Assembly: GCA_022702545.1 (NCBI GenBank) | Contig: JAHRBC010000002.1 | Span: 1,860,001-1,924,000 of the forward strand | Origin: Phycomyces nitens | Taxonomy: Eukaryota; Mucoromycota; Mucoromycetes; Mucorales; Phycomycetaceae | Length of the DNA: 64,000 nt | Direction: 5' to 3' | In this document: positions 48,101-60,600 of the stretch, piece by piece | Numbering within the stretch: the stretch's first letter is position 1 | Layout: every line of letters starts with the position of its first letter | Notes under the pieces: model-generated | Database searches by the model: none | What the model was told of the DNA's origin: nothing | What the model saw: the letters and a program-made list of their open reading frames with translations, nothing else | Translations under genes and position numbers: made by a program

Positions 48101-51039
48101 TCCAAGGTTAGACAAGATGTTCTCATCAACAAGCACTTTTGTGTCTTTAACAAAATTGTCCCATTCAAAAGGATGGAGCTTCTTGAGATACTCCAATAAT
48201 GTAATACGTGTGTTCTTGTCTTCTTCTCGGATGATTTCCCGCAGTGAAAAGATGATCTTTTCTCCATAGTGAGGTGTCATGACAGTAAATACTGGCATCT
48301 TTTGAACTGGCAAGGGATCTGGCATTGGGGTGGTCATGCTTTGGGCAAAGAATTGCATCCTTCTTTCGGCTTCACTTTCTTGGGGGTAATACTCTGTTTT
48401 AAAAGCGACATCTTCTTGGGTCTCAAAGAATGGGGGTGACTTGAGTATAAACTTTCCATCTTCAGCATTGGGAACCTATGGATAGTAATATGAGTATTTG
48501 GGACTTTAATATATCTAAAATAATAATTTTTCTTCTTACTCTTTGGTACAATAGTTTTGCTACATGTTCTGCAGATAAAAGATGTTCACGATACATGGAT
48601 ATCACAAATGCATTCCATACTTGGGAGTATAAAAACTTTGGTTTGTAATGTGTCTCGAGCTCTGTGCTAGCCAGGATCTTTGTATAAATACGTTTTGGTA
48701 GTCTCGAGAATACATTTCTCCAAGGTGTCCAGATGGATATTCCAAGATAAAAGGATCGGGCAACGGAAAAGACTGTGTTCCAGACAACATACCAAAGGTA
48801 TGTATCCAAAAAGAATAAAACCAGTGCCATTAGAAGCATAAGTCCAAGCGTAAATGTAGGCATAAGAATACATAATTTGGTGCCAATAATTGGATCTCGA
48901 CAGTCTTGGATTTGCATACTAGACATGATTCTCAAAGGATCCTTGAAGGATAGAGCGAGGAAAAAGTAAGATTCCAAGAGTTTGCAGATAAATACGCATG
49001 CCCAGAGACCAATTGATATTAGACGATCCATTCGCTTGAGTGGAGGAAAGCTGGCAGTAAAAGTTAGGCTAGCCAACATCCTTCGAGAGTCTTTTTTGTG
49101 GCGAACAAATATTTCTGATTGTGGTATTATGGAAAAGTATAGGCTGGTTACTATACTGATAAGAAGTTGGGCTGCTGAGACGGCTAGAGACATTTTGCTG
49201 GTTCGGTCAAAGAAAACACAGTAGATTGATGGACCCGTGTTTAAAAGAAGGACACCAAAAAGCATTGCAAAACGGCGAGATAGAATTCGTGCACCGTACC
49301 AAGATAGGGGTACATACATGTATTCAACAAAACTTCCAAGCATGACAAGAAGAGTAGCAACCCCACCTCCTAATGCCACTACTGACAGCTTTACAGGCGT
49401 CTCTAGCTTGGCTTCGTCTTTGTCGTTACTCAAATAAAGGTCTCCGGCGTTGGCACTGATATAGTACCAGAATGTAACAATATGAATGATCCAAATTCGA
49501 GTAAAGTTGACGGCCATATGCATCCAAGATCGTTTCTCTTTGAATGTCTTTTGAAATGAAAAACTCCAATCCATATCGCTCAAGGCTTTATAACGCTCGC
49601 TTGGGTTTAGATCTACTAGCTTCCTCTTATCGTTTAACCTGAGAAGGGCAATCTTTTCTGGATACCAAAACTGTTGGTTCACATCATCGTACCCAATAAC
49701 GCAGGCATGGTCTCGCTCTCGCTCTGTATATCTTCCATCCTTTGTTGGTCTGTATGATTGGTCGCGAATAAAATTGTAAAGAGGTGTAATGATTGTGTCC
49801 AGATAGGTTCCTTCGGAAACCTCTTTGTCTGCTTGACTCTCCAGATGATCTTCTGCGAGTTTGAAAATAAAGCAGAGTACCTCTGGACAGAATCGAATGA
49901 CAGAAGCTTCTGCCCAGAGTAGAAGCCATAATGCAAGCTGTCGGATACGATCTTCATCTTTCATATTCTCCATTTTGATTCTCCATGCTTCCTTGGTTTC
50001 TTTTAATTGATGGGTCTGGGAAACATTGGATACCTTTTCTTTAGTGGGTTCTAGGGTGTCTGTAGTTGGGTTTTGGCTGGAAATAGCATCATGAATATCC
50101 AGCTGTGCAGCAAAATACCACTTTCGATAGTTCGCGTCCGGCCCACCAATGTACTCGGCATGAATGGTATGCAACGCTAATTTAGGTGACATGCGAGCTG
50201 CACGTGAATCCAGCATGGTCATTAGGTAGTCAAACATGTTCAGCATACTGTCGTGCTGAAACCCAAATGTACTGGCCAGTTCTGAATAGATATGTTGTAT
50301 AGTTTTAAAGGACGGAACTTCTTCGTTATTAAAAACCCAAAACGGATACAGGACATTTCCTTGACTGCCAATCAGGGTGTCTCTGGATCCTGAAAACGAG
50401 GGATTTTCTGGAGAAATGCCTGTTGAATTTGGAGAAGAGATGCCGGGGATGCCTCCCTTGGTTGACTTGGTCCGCTTGGCTTCCAAAAGAGCCACAAGAG
50501 ATTCAACAGATGGCGCATAGTGTAGGAATCTGTTAGAATTATGAATGTCATCTCGAGCATAAGCGTAAAGACTTGTATCGATAGATCCATGAGAGGAGAG
50601 GGGTGTGTGCATGATATTAGATTTTCCGATCAAGGGCATATCTGGCCATTCGGAATCCGACTCCCCATAGTTTGTAAAAGAAGATTCTGATCTTTGCTCA
50701 AGTGGGATTGAATGGCCTGTGCCTCCTATTTTCAGGTTATATTAGTCAGAAGAGGAGAGAGGATATAGGATCTACCGGCGATCTCTCGTTAAGCTTACTT
50801 TGGGACGCGCTTTTTCCTGGTTCATCTTTTATTGAACTAAGTCATGACAAAGTAAAGCCAGGTCAGAATATGGTAGCCAAGATATACACAATCACTTACT
50901 TTGGATCAGTTGTATCAATTGTTCCTCTTTGAGGGTCAATGTGATCTGTGATATCCAATATTCTGCGCTGGGAATAAGGTGTGGCCTTTCGTCGCTGAGG
51001 AGGGCTTGACAAATGTGGGATGAACGATTGCTTAGACAT
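45116..51039 (-). CDS. FKS1: 1,3-beta-glucan synthase catalytic subunit
   Basis: Six exons (51039-50900, 50836-50799, 50725-48540, 48475-47195, 47120-45531, 45466-45116) give 1,861 aa, typical of Fks. An N-terminal hydrophilic region with the FKS1_dom1 domain ([48 protein letters not shown]) is followed by a first membrane block, the central cytoplasmic domain ([96 protein letters not shown]) and a long C-terminal membrane region ([60 protein letters not shown]). The enzyme makes cell-wall 1,3-beta-glucan from UDP-glucose at the plasma membrane, activated by Rho1. The start was chosen at [20 protein letters not shown]; the first two exons are short and lie outside the long open frame. Confidence 0.96.
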
Positions 51040-51644
51040 CGTCGTTTGTGCCTATAGATTTGTGCTATGCAATTTCCAATGCTTTTTAAATAAATATTTT
51101 GTAAATTGACCAGAGGCTTTCAATGGGTTGGTTGTGTGCGAAAGAACATGAGACAGCACACAAGATGACTGTATATTTAAGCAATATGCACAATAAATAA
51201 AGGGACAGTAGAAGATTACCCTTGATATATGCCCAGGAATGTCATTAAATAATAAAGCTCAGTTCGATGGCAGTTATGGTTTTAATCTGGCAATGTATAG
51301 AAATAGTACCGGAACTGTCAGATCCATAACAAGACACTCACTATGCATGCTGTGTTACTGCACACAAATTGAAACAAGCGCTTGTTTTTTGTGAAATGAT
51401 AATTCTCTAGGAAATACAAGATTACTTGTCCCAAAATAAGAAGGCTTTTATGACCCCCTTCAACTCCTTTAATTACTCTTAATACGAAAATCTATTGTTG
51501 TTTATTGGTAAATGCAAACGTTCTGGATGAATTTATAGCCAAATCTTTCTAGAGATATTCAAACCTGGAACCCATTGAATTATAGTATTATGTTTCTATT
51601 TTAACAAGGTAAAATTACAAATGTACAAGATTTCACTATTGGAT
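51040..51644. promoter_or_regulatory. intergenic between SZT2 and FKS (FKS promoter region)
   Basis: About 600 bp between the SZT2 stop and the FKS start, both on the minus strand. It must hold the SZT2 polyadenylation region and the FKS promoter. AT-rich; no specific site recognised. Confidence 0.45.
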
Positions 51645-54600
51645 TTATGATGAACGATGAGAAGATGAGCGACTGAGATAACCCTGCTTGTTTGTTGTCT
51701 CTAGCCAAATAAAATAGCACAAGGCCCTTCCAATGCTTGCAATCTGCTCTCTTTCTGGCTCTCTGTACTTTTCAGACATGTTTTTGGGCTCCCGGCTCAC
51801 AACCCACCCCTTGATTAGCATCCCTTGATCTATTTGCAGATGAATCATAAAGTCCATATATCTTGCACTGTACAAAAACATATGTCGACTGTCCCTTTCT
51901 CGGATTTCCTTGACAATGTTTCCTTTTGTGTTCGCAATCATATCCAGCGCAGAATTCCAGTCGAGACGCAAGCACAAAAGACTTTTCATATTGCTATCAA
52001 TCTCTGTGATATCGGTCCTTTCAAACTTGGACATGAGTTTGATAAGTGTAGAATACTGCTCTTCTAGACAAGCTTCACTCTTTTTGGAATCAATCTTGAA
52101 AGAATACAACTTTCTCCAATCGTCAGAGCGTTTGCAGTAGAAAGTAACCTATAGGTTTCAAGCCATGAGGATTTGGAATCTGTTCATTCGAATACCCATT
52201 ACTTACTTCTGATACAATGGCATCGATTCTTTTTCGTGCACTATGTACTATTTCTTCTTGTGAATGATCCTTTTCAGGTTGAAGCATATCATAAGGAAGG
52301 TTTGATGCTGACCCCTTTTGGTTAACCTTTGCAATGCTTTTGGTATTGGTTGATCCTTGGTAGACAACCAGGATAAAGTACTCCAAAAGAATCTTGGAAG
52401 TTACGGGCGACTGGTCGTTTAGAGACTTGCTCTTATCCGGAAACCCCGTATCATTTACAGGACAGATAATTAATGTATATCTCCAAGTTGAATCTTTGTC
52501 GTCGTCTTGAGATGAAAAGGACATGCTATTACTGGATACAGATACTCCCACAGACACATTCTCGGCCAGTATATTGGACAGTCCATGAAGTGGCGAATTT
52601 CTGAATAGACAACCAAAGAACAAGTTGGCAGAGGTTTCGGATTCAAATTCATAAAAGCCGTGTACAAGTCGGTTTTGCGAATATGTCGCAGGGGTCATAT
52701 TGAGAATAGAGAATTTTCGAATGACATCCAAGATGTTAAGATCAGGCGGTATAGAGCCTAGAGGCGATTCGAGTGTATTCTGGATATGTCGCAAATGGAA
52801 ATCGTATACAAAGGAGTTGATATGCACGAGTTGTTTGAGTCTTCCCGAGTTTTCTTCAAAACGTTTCAAGTTGGCTATCTTTGTACTTCTGCTTTCATGG
52901 CGGAATCTACTGTAGCCAAGTCGACCATATTGTCTGTGAAGGGAGTAGAGGGTCACTGAAACAAAGCCGCTGGTCAGACTTATTTCGCAGATAATCGATC
53001 CGCCTTCAAAGACACGCAGTAGGTAGGTTGGTGGGTACTCGATTCTAAGGTTCTTTGCGATACAGAGTACAGAAGGCTTTACTATATCTTCTGCTGTGCC
53101 GTCAGAGTTTGTAAGGTCTACAAGCTGCAAATCTACTCTCTCCAAGTATTTTGCGTATTCTGCCATCAAAGAACCCGCCAGGTTCTTGTACCAATCTGTC
53201 GTGATCTTTCTATTTGATGACCCCTCTTCACCAGCATTCCATTCTTCATCCGGATTGGTAAAAAGCAAAGGAGTTCGGCAGAAATGAAGCATTCTAGATG
53301 ACCGGAGAATCATCCCAATCTCAGATGATGTCATCTTTTCTGTGTATTCAACTGGTGTTTTTGAATCTACATATCGTCTTCTCCATTTGAGATGAACCTG
53401 AAGAGCCTTTTGATGAACTGTCTGGATCCTTGTGCTCTTCAAGTATGTCTCCAAAAACGGCTGGCCATGTCTTCTCAATATATCTCCATCTCTTCCAGAC
53501 GGAGTATCGGATACTGAATCTGCAATCGATCCCTCTAGGACATTATCCAATTCTGAGCATGGATAGGTGATTGACTAGAGGTTCTTTAGTTCATCATTCT
53601 TTAAGACTATTAAACCTACATCTTTGGAGTTCTCAAGACTGTCATACAAAGGAATCGCAGGGTGTGCAATAATATCTTTAAGGTCGCAAGTACTCGGTAT
53701 TGTAGCCGTGCTATTTCCTGTGTTTCGTCGCAAAGACTTTCCTGAACTAGAATTCTCATTCTTGGAAGACACTTCGGATTGTCTTGTCTTTTTTTGCTGC
53801 TTTGGTGATCCAATGAGACTACTGGGAGGAACTGCCGACAGATAGTTACTAGAGCTGTTCAAAGATGCATATGGGCAAGGTAGTAAATTGGACAGAGTGG
53901 CATATTCTTCGACAACCTTATTGATAGGCTCAGAGTGATGAAATAATCCCATTTTTTGGTGTAGAATATTGGACAGAATGTTGGTTCGAACCTCTTGTCG
54001 AGCTGCCATTTGGGTTATTCCATTCAGAATCTCCATACTGGCTGAATCTGGCCAGTTGTATGTGTAGGTAGACAGGCGCTCAGCGTCAACAACCATGACA
54101 AGAAAGCAATGCTTTGCTGGATCAGCCTTTTGAAAATCATGTCCTTTGAGATTTATTCCTGATATGGATCTTGCTGCACTTGACGTTCTTGAATTTTCAT
54201 GTCCTCCTCTGTCCTCTAGCCTCAAAAGTTTCTTGTTGCCATTTAAACCCGCTGCAGATGATGTGTTTGAACTCCTTCGCGAACGCCCATGATAACTAGA
54301 GTTATCACTGCCTGCGCTTGTACGGCGATCAATTTCATAAGACCTTGGTACGCAGCCTAATCGCTCCACGAGCTCATTAAGGCCACTGATGGCCACAAGC
54401 TGAATGTTGCTTTGAAGTATCTGTCTTTGGCGTTGGTGGGAACTTCTGTACAATTCCCACTTTTTATTCGCTTTTGTTTCGTTTTCCCCTTTGAATACGT
54501 CGTTTTGAACTGATGTCCATGCAACAGTTGGCCTGAGAGATACATCAATCTTTCGAAGTTCAGAGTCAAGATATACAATCAATTCATCCATACACCATGG

Positions 54601-57600
54601 TGTCGTATGTACAGGTTGATCAAAGGAACACACTGTTGGACTCTTCCACTCGGCTGCCTTTTGAAGAACATATGTGATTGATTCAATGAACCGTTTACGC
54701 ATACCATCTCCAAGACGCCACTCTTTATGCGATGTGATTGCTCGCTGTAATGCTCCTGTTTCTGAAAGAGCAGCTGTCATGCTATGGTTGACCGTTTTCT
54801 CGATTAAATAATCACAAAGAGCGTGCTGATAACATTCGCATATATACTCCATCAAAGAGGCGTTGTCTGCTAAGCCTGTTACCCAGATATCAATCCAGAT
54901 ACAATAAAATGATTGAGCTGATCCGATTTCCTGGAAATCTTCATCCAAGCAATGTTTTATAACTTCTGGATCAAAATGTGTTCCATACGAGTCGTCGGTT
55001 TGGACCAGGTTTACGGGTTTTCCAGTAGAGTCTAGTAGTGTAAGGCAGATTCCAGCCAAGCCTTGGCCGGAGGAAAGCTCTAATGGTGTCGATGTACCAG
55101 GAACTCGTTTTGTACAATTATAGTAAAAGCAATAATCACTATATTGGACCTCTTGGACGTTATCAATATACCTAAAGATATTAGTCAACATCTATTATTC
55201 TATTCAAGTATCTCAAGGTACTCACTTTTCCAACGTTTCTTCCCTCTTTTTTTGGATTCCAAAGCTACCCTTTGGGTGAAAAGTATTCTCATGGTAGCTC
55301 TCAATGGCTTCGGATACAATAGGCCCAGAAAATGGTTTAATATTGTCTGTTCCAAGTGCTTGTTTAAGAAATCTCATCAATGTGTACGGTTTGATGACAA
55401 GGGATGGTATACGCAAGATTTTTCGGTTTGTTGGCATTTTTTCAATGGGTAGAATAAACTTGACATCCTACAACAATAGTTAATCTCAATTATATATTTA
55501 TAATTTTGGCAGGCATATTTATACTCTTAAACTTACTGCTAATGTTGGCTTTGTCGTAGGGTTTCGAGAAAAGAACTGTTGAACTTCATTCAAAGTAATG
55601 TGCGATACTATTCGGTTTTCAATCAGGTTCACAAATTCTTTTTCTACCCATACAGGTAATTCAACACCATGAACTTCCAAGACAAGTTCTTTGGACTCTG
55701 AGGGTTTCATTGCAAGCGCCTTGTTTCTTGGTGAAGGCGGTGGTTTTCTGCCAAATTCCTGCTTAATAGATGATGTTGTACTTGTAAACAGGCCATCTTC
55801 TACATTTTGTCGTGTCGAGGTATTTGCACTTTGGGCTTTGTTGGCTCTGTCAGATTCATCCTGAGGACTTTGATTGGACTTTTCGTATATTTTACAGTAT
55901 ACGATAGAGTCATCGCGCTCAATTACAAACATGTGTGGCCTGTTGGTCACCGTGAATAAACGCAATACATCAGATGTAAGATATTTCAATGTTGTATTTG
56001 GCTGCAGTCTCCAGTGTAATGGGAATCTTTTAGTGAACAGTACAGGACATTCGAACTGTCCAGGCTTAAACCTGTCGTATGGAAACAGCATTTTTGGATT
56101 GTCATGTACAGGACTATTATCATCCGGGCTATCCGAATCGTCCGAGTCTGAAAATCGCTCCTCTTCTTCTGATGAAGGTGCTTCCAGGAATTTACTTTAC
56201 CGAGATATTAGAGCCTTGTCCACTGTTTAATACTATACAATAGCTTACCTGCATACACGAGTTTCTTGTAGGCTCTCCAATAGCATGATTTGATTAGTTC
56301 GGTTTTGGATCCGGATAATATTGTTCTTTACACGGCGCAAGAACTCGGAGCGGTCGATGAGTGTATGGAACTTTGAATAAAAGTATATTTGGACATAGTT
56401 TTCCTTTGGAACCAGGATGAGCCAGTACAGTGGTCTGGAATGAAATGGAATAAACTTTTCATTTTCAATAGGATCTTCCTGTACGCTAACCGTGGCTCCA
56501 ATACTTATTCCTAGTCCATCACAGAAATTATCAATTCTTTCATCTTCTTCAAATGTAGCATATTGGTCTTTGGAACTTTCAGTCGATTCTTGCTCGCTTT
56601 GACTGGCTGGGGATGATTCATTCGATACAGGAGATTCTTGACGCATACTGTAGATCTTTTCTTCGCTGGCATAGAAATAATCATCTACACGGCGGAGCGA
56701 GTATGTTGTCGAATCGTCCTTGTTCTTTAAGAGTTCATTCATGAATCGGCGTCGACTTTCTGCCCAGTTTTTTACAAAGTGGAATGGTACCGTAGTCGAA
56801 GTAGGGAAATCTACAAATGGATTTCCTTGTCCCAACTGGTACTCTACGTATTCCAAGACGGGTCTCGTTATTATATCTGCTTTCAATAGACCATGTATGG
56901 TTTCTTCTGTGAGTAACCACTTTATACGGGCTTCTGTTTCTGCCAAGGCCCCTTGCTGATCTTGATTGAGCATCAGAAAGCAGGCAGGCTGAGAGTTCAT
57001 GGATTCTATTAATGATCTATTGAATGGAATAGGTCAGTACTTTTTTACCAGCAATACGCATCATGAACTTACTCTCGGATGGGTGATACTGAAGAAATTG
57101 CGGTAGTATAGTTTATGCCATCAGACTGTGGTATATTTAAACATACAAATCGTAAATAAACAGATACACTTCCTGAATCCAGTGGGGCAGATTTGGGACT
57201 GATTGCCAAATGTTCAAAATTAAAGGGTGTTCCGTCTTTCAAGTGGCCTAGATATGATGTTGGAAGAAAGGATACTGGAATCGTTATACCGGTATCTAGC
57301 ATAGTGCCCTTTTCTGAAAACACTTCGTACGAGCATTCAAGGCGTATAAGCAATGGTATCTGGGCATAGGCAATCAAGTCAATTAGAGAAGATATTTTGT
57401 CTTCAATAGAGCCTTGATTCTGCGTATGTGTCGTCAATCTTGACATTGTTGGTTTGTAATAGAACAAATCTGTAGGCTTCTCGCTTGTTGTTTGAACTGG
57501 CTCAAAATACTGGCGAAATATTGTTGTGAATTTAGCCTGTACACTTCTTTCACGGTAGTCCCTTAAAAATTGAAAAAGATGATAAGCAAATGAAAATTAG

Positions 57601-60600
57601 CATAACACTTGGCGTACCAGTCTCCAGGATCGCGCTTTTGAAGGGTGAAGATGTTGACAAATTCAGTTATATCGATACTCATGACCGATTCATTACAGAT
57701 CTCCAGTACTTTTGAAAGGTCTTCTTCGATAACAGGAAATCCGCTCAAAAGACATGTATAGAATGATTTGACAAAGCTTTTCGAATAGGCATGCATAATA
57801 TCCTGGGCCACTCGAAGCGTCTTTTCTGATATCTGGGATTGTCCAGAACAACTAGAGAAATTTCCTTGAAGTATCTGTGGTCTTATTGTTTCTCCAAGTC
57901 CATCTGGTTGATGAATCAAGTAGTCCATATTGGTCATTGTCACATCGTCATCAAAGTTCAGGCTTTCAATACGGGACCTATTTTCTTCATCCAATGGGCT
58001 ACTGAATAACAGCGTGGTTTTTGTTGGACGCATAGGCTTTTGACGTAAGCACTCGAATATAAAGTAATCTACAAACATATCCTCTTGATCAAGACCTGCG
58101 CAATCTTTTTCTTTGGTTTTGCAAGGACTATCCGACAATAATGAAAGTCCCGACACAATTGCCTCTAGACTTGGCAAGAGAACCACAACAAAAGAGCGCT
58201 CATCAAATGTCTTTACAAAACAACGTAGTTTTTGGAGGCTTGGAGTCATTCGCACTCCTGACAGATGGTTACTGGTCGCTTTGTTCAAGGCTTCCTGGAG
58301 TTCTCGCCAGAAAGTCTTTCTTTTGTTGTGATGGGACATTATGATCTCTCCGTCTGTAATGATTTCCATGGAGTTTTCGATATAATAATGCATAAGTGCG
58401 TAGTTTTGTGCCTTTGGGCTCAATCGGGCGATTGCTTCTTTACTACGGCTTAATACCGGATCCGGACGTGGACAGAGTTCTTTGATTGTTGTATACTTTG
58501 TAGGCAGCGACAATGTGCTTGCAGGACTTGTTGGCACTCTCCCACTGTGTATACCAGATCTCAGACCATTTGTCAACTGTATATTGTGTTTTTCAGGATT
58601 ATATACTGACCCATTATCACTTAGTTCAGTAGAGGTGGAAAAGTCTGAATTGAAATGAAAGCCATCGTCAATGACTGCCTCTTGGTCGTCTTGCTGAACA
58701 ATTGGCTGTGTCTTGTAGATTGGACACTTGAAAGAGGTTACAACAAACTTGTTGTTTCGCAGCACAGAGGATATGTCAAACAGATGAGGCAATCTCATTA
58801 CAACAGTATCGTCATCCATGCCCTGAGTGTCGCTGGTGGTATCGCGCTTATCCTTGAAATCTCCCTTTCCCTTTGACCTTCCAACTGCGTACATCTGGTC
58901 AAAGGTAACGAGCTGGGATATGGTTTTTCGGTCTGGATCCACTGTCCATTTCTTTACGAGTTCGTATTGATTGAAAGCGAGTGTGCCGCTGGGCTCAATC
59001 CAGAGTTCTGTGGTTATTCTACCACTATCAGCGTCCTTCCAGATAAAGTATTGTATTGCACACAAAGACTCTCGGCCATCACGATTAGGAAGCGATATCT
59101 CCTGATAGAAATGGGTACTGTCTGGAAATGGAGACACCAATCTGTAGCCCTAATAACAATTTAAAATAGAGTAAGAAAGGTGATACCAATGTGTAGTTGA
59201 ATCCAAGTATCGTACCTGATCAAGACGTGTTTGGCATAGAAACTGAAACGCAAGGTCATGAATTGGCATCATTCTGTTATCTTTGTGAAACTGGTCCTGA
59301 TGGTTATCTGTCTGCCATGACCATGTCATATGCTGAAGATAATCTCGAACAATATATTCACCCGTCAACCACATTGCGACAGGGAGATACCATGCTTTTG
59401 ACCGAGAGATGTTTTCGGTCTGCCTCCTGTCTGTTGACTTTCTATCGTTATGGTCTGATTCTGATCCAGTTGAGGAACCGGCTTTAAAATGTTTTGTATC
59501 TCGCATCAATAGACTAGAAAAGGGTCTTTGACAGATTTTGTTACAAGACATATTGGTCTTTTCTGAAGACTTTAGTAGCCTGACAATGTTATCAAACGTT
59601 CGCCGTCTCGCCAGTACGTCCACATTAAAGAACAAGAGTCTCAATGTAATAAGCCGCCCATATTCCTGCCGCACTCGAAGCTCGCAGAAAGAAGGGGGGT
59701 ATTCAACACTCACAGAGAAATAATCTTTTGAATTCTCGTCGTGACTTGGAGTAGCCAACAATCCGTGTATGAATTTGACAAATGTGCCGTCTGTGCTCTC
59801 AAAATCTGCCCACCCTTTTATAACTTCTTTTAGAGAAGTAATGGATTTCATAATCTCATCCTCAACGTTCAACGCAAAATCTTGATTGTAAATTGATGTG
59901 AATTTTGGTGACATGTAAGGCGATATGTCTCCAATCAACATGTCCAGGCAGTTGTAATCATACCAACAACGTGTACGGCTCCTGCATTCTGTCGCATTGA
60001 CTTTCTCCCAAAATGCCTGGAAAGATTCTAGAAAAGCACTACGTCGCAAAGTATTCTCGTAGCGTGGGGACAGTTGCAGAGTCAAGCTGGTGTCCCCAGT
60101 CGCCCAGGTGGAGAGAAACTTGCTATTGAACCCAATGATACTTTTCAGAGTCTCATCTCCTTCAAAGATATTGATGAGATACGACTTGAGTTTCTCAATC
60201 TTTGCGTATGCTGGTGCAGCATACGACTCTCCAAAGTATATAGAGCCCGTTACTACACCCATCATCTGGGCCCGTCGGCGAAACACATCCCAGTTCTGAA
60301 GCATGTGAGCGAATCCTGTGTCTGTTCGGACCAAGATCTCTGCCTTTGGAATCTTTGCTCGAGAGAATATGCCGCTTGAAAGTAAGAGTGTCTCTCCTTT
60401 CAGCTTTCCGGGTGTTCCGATTACTGAAGGCAGCCATGTTGCACGGATACGGTACTCAATCGTGACATTTGGCTGCCAATATAGGACCATGCTGATCTGT
60501 ATGCGCTCTTTTTTGGAAGGATCTAAATCGATTGATGACAGATTATGCATACTAGGCCCTGACTTGCTTGTCCCATTTCCATTGTCAAATGTGATTGATT

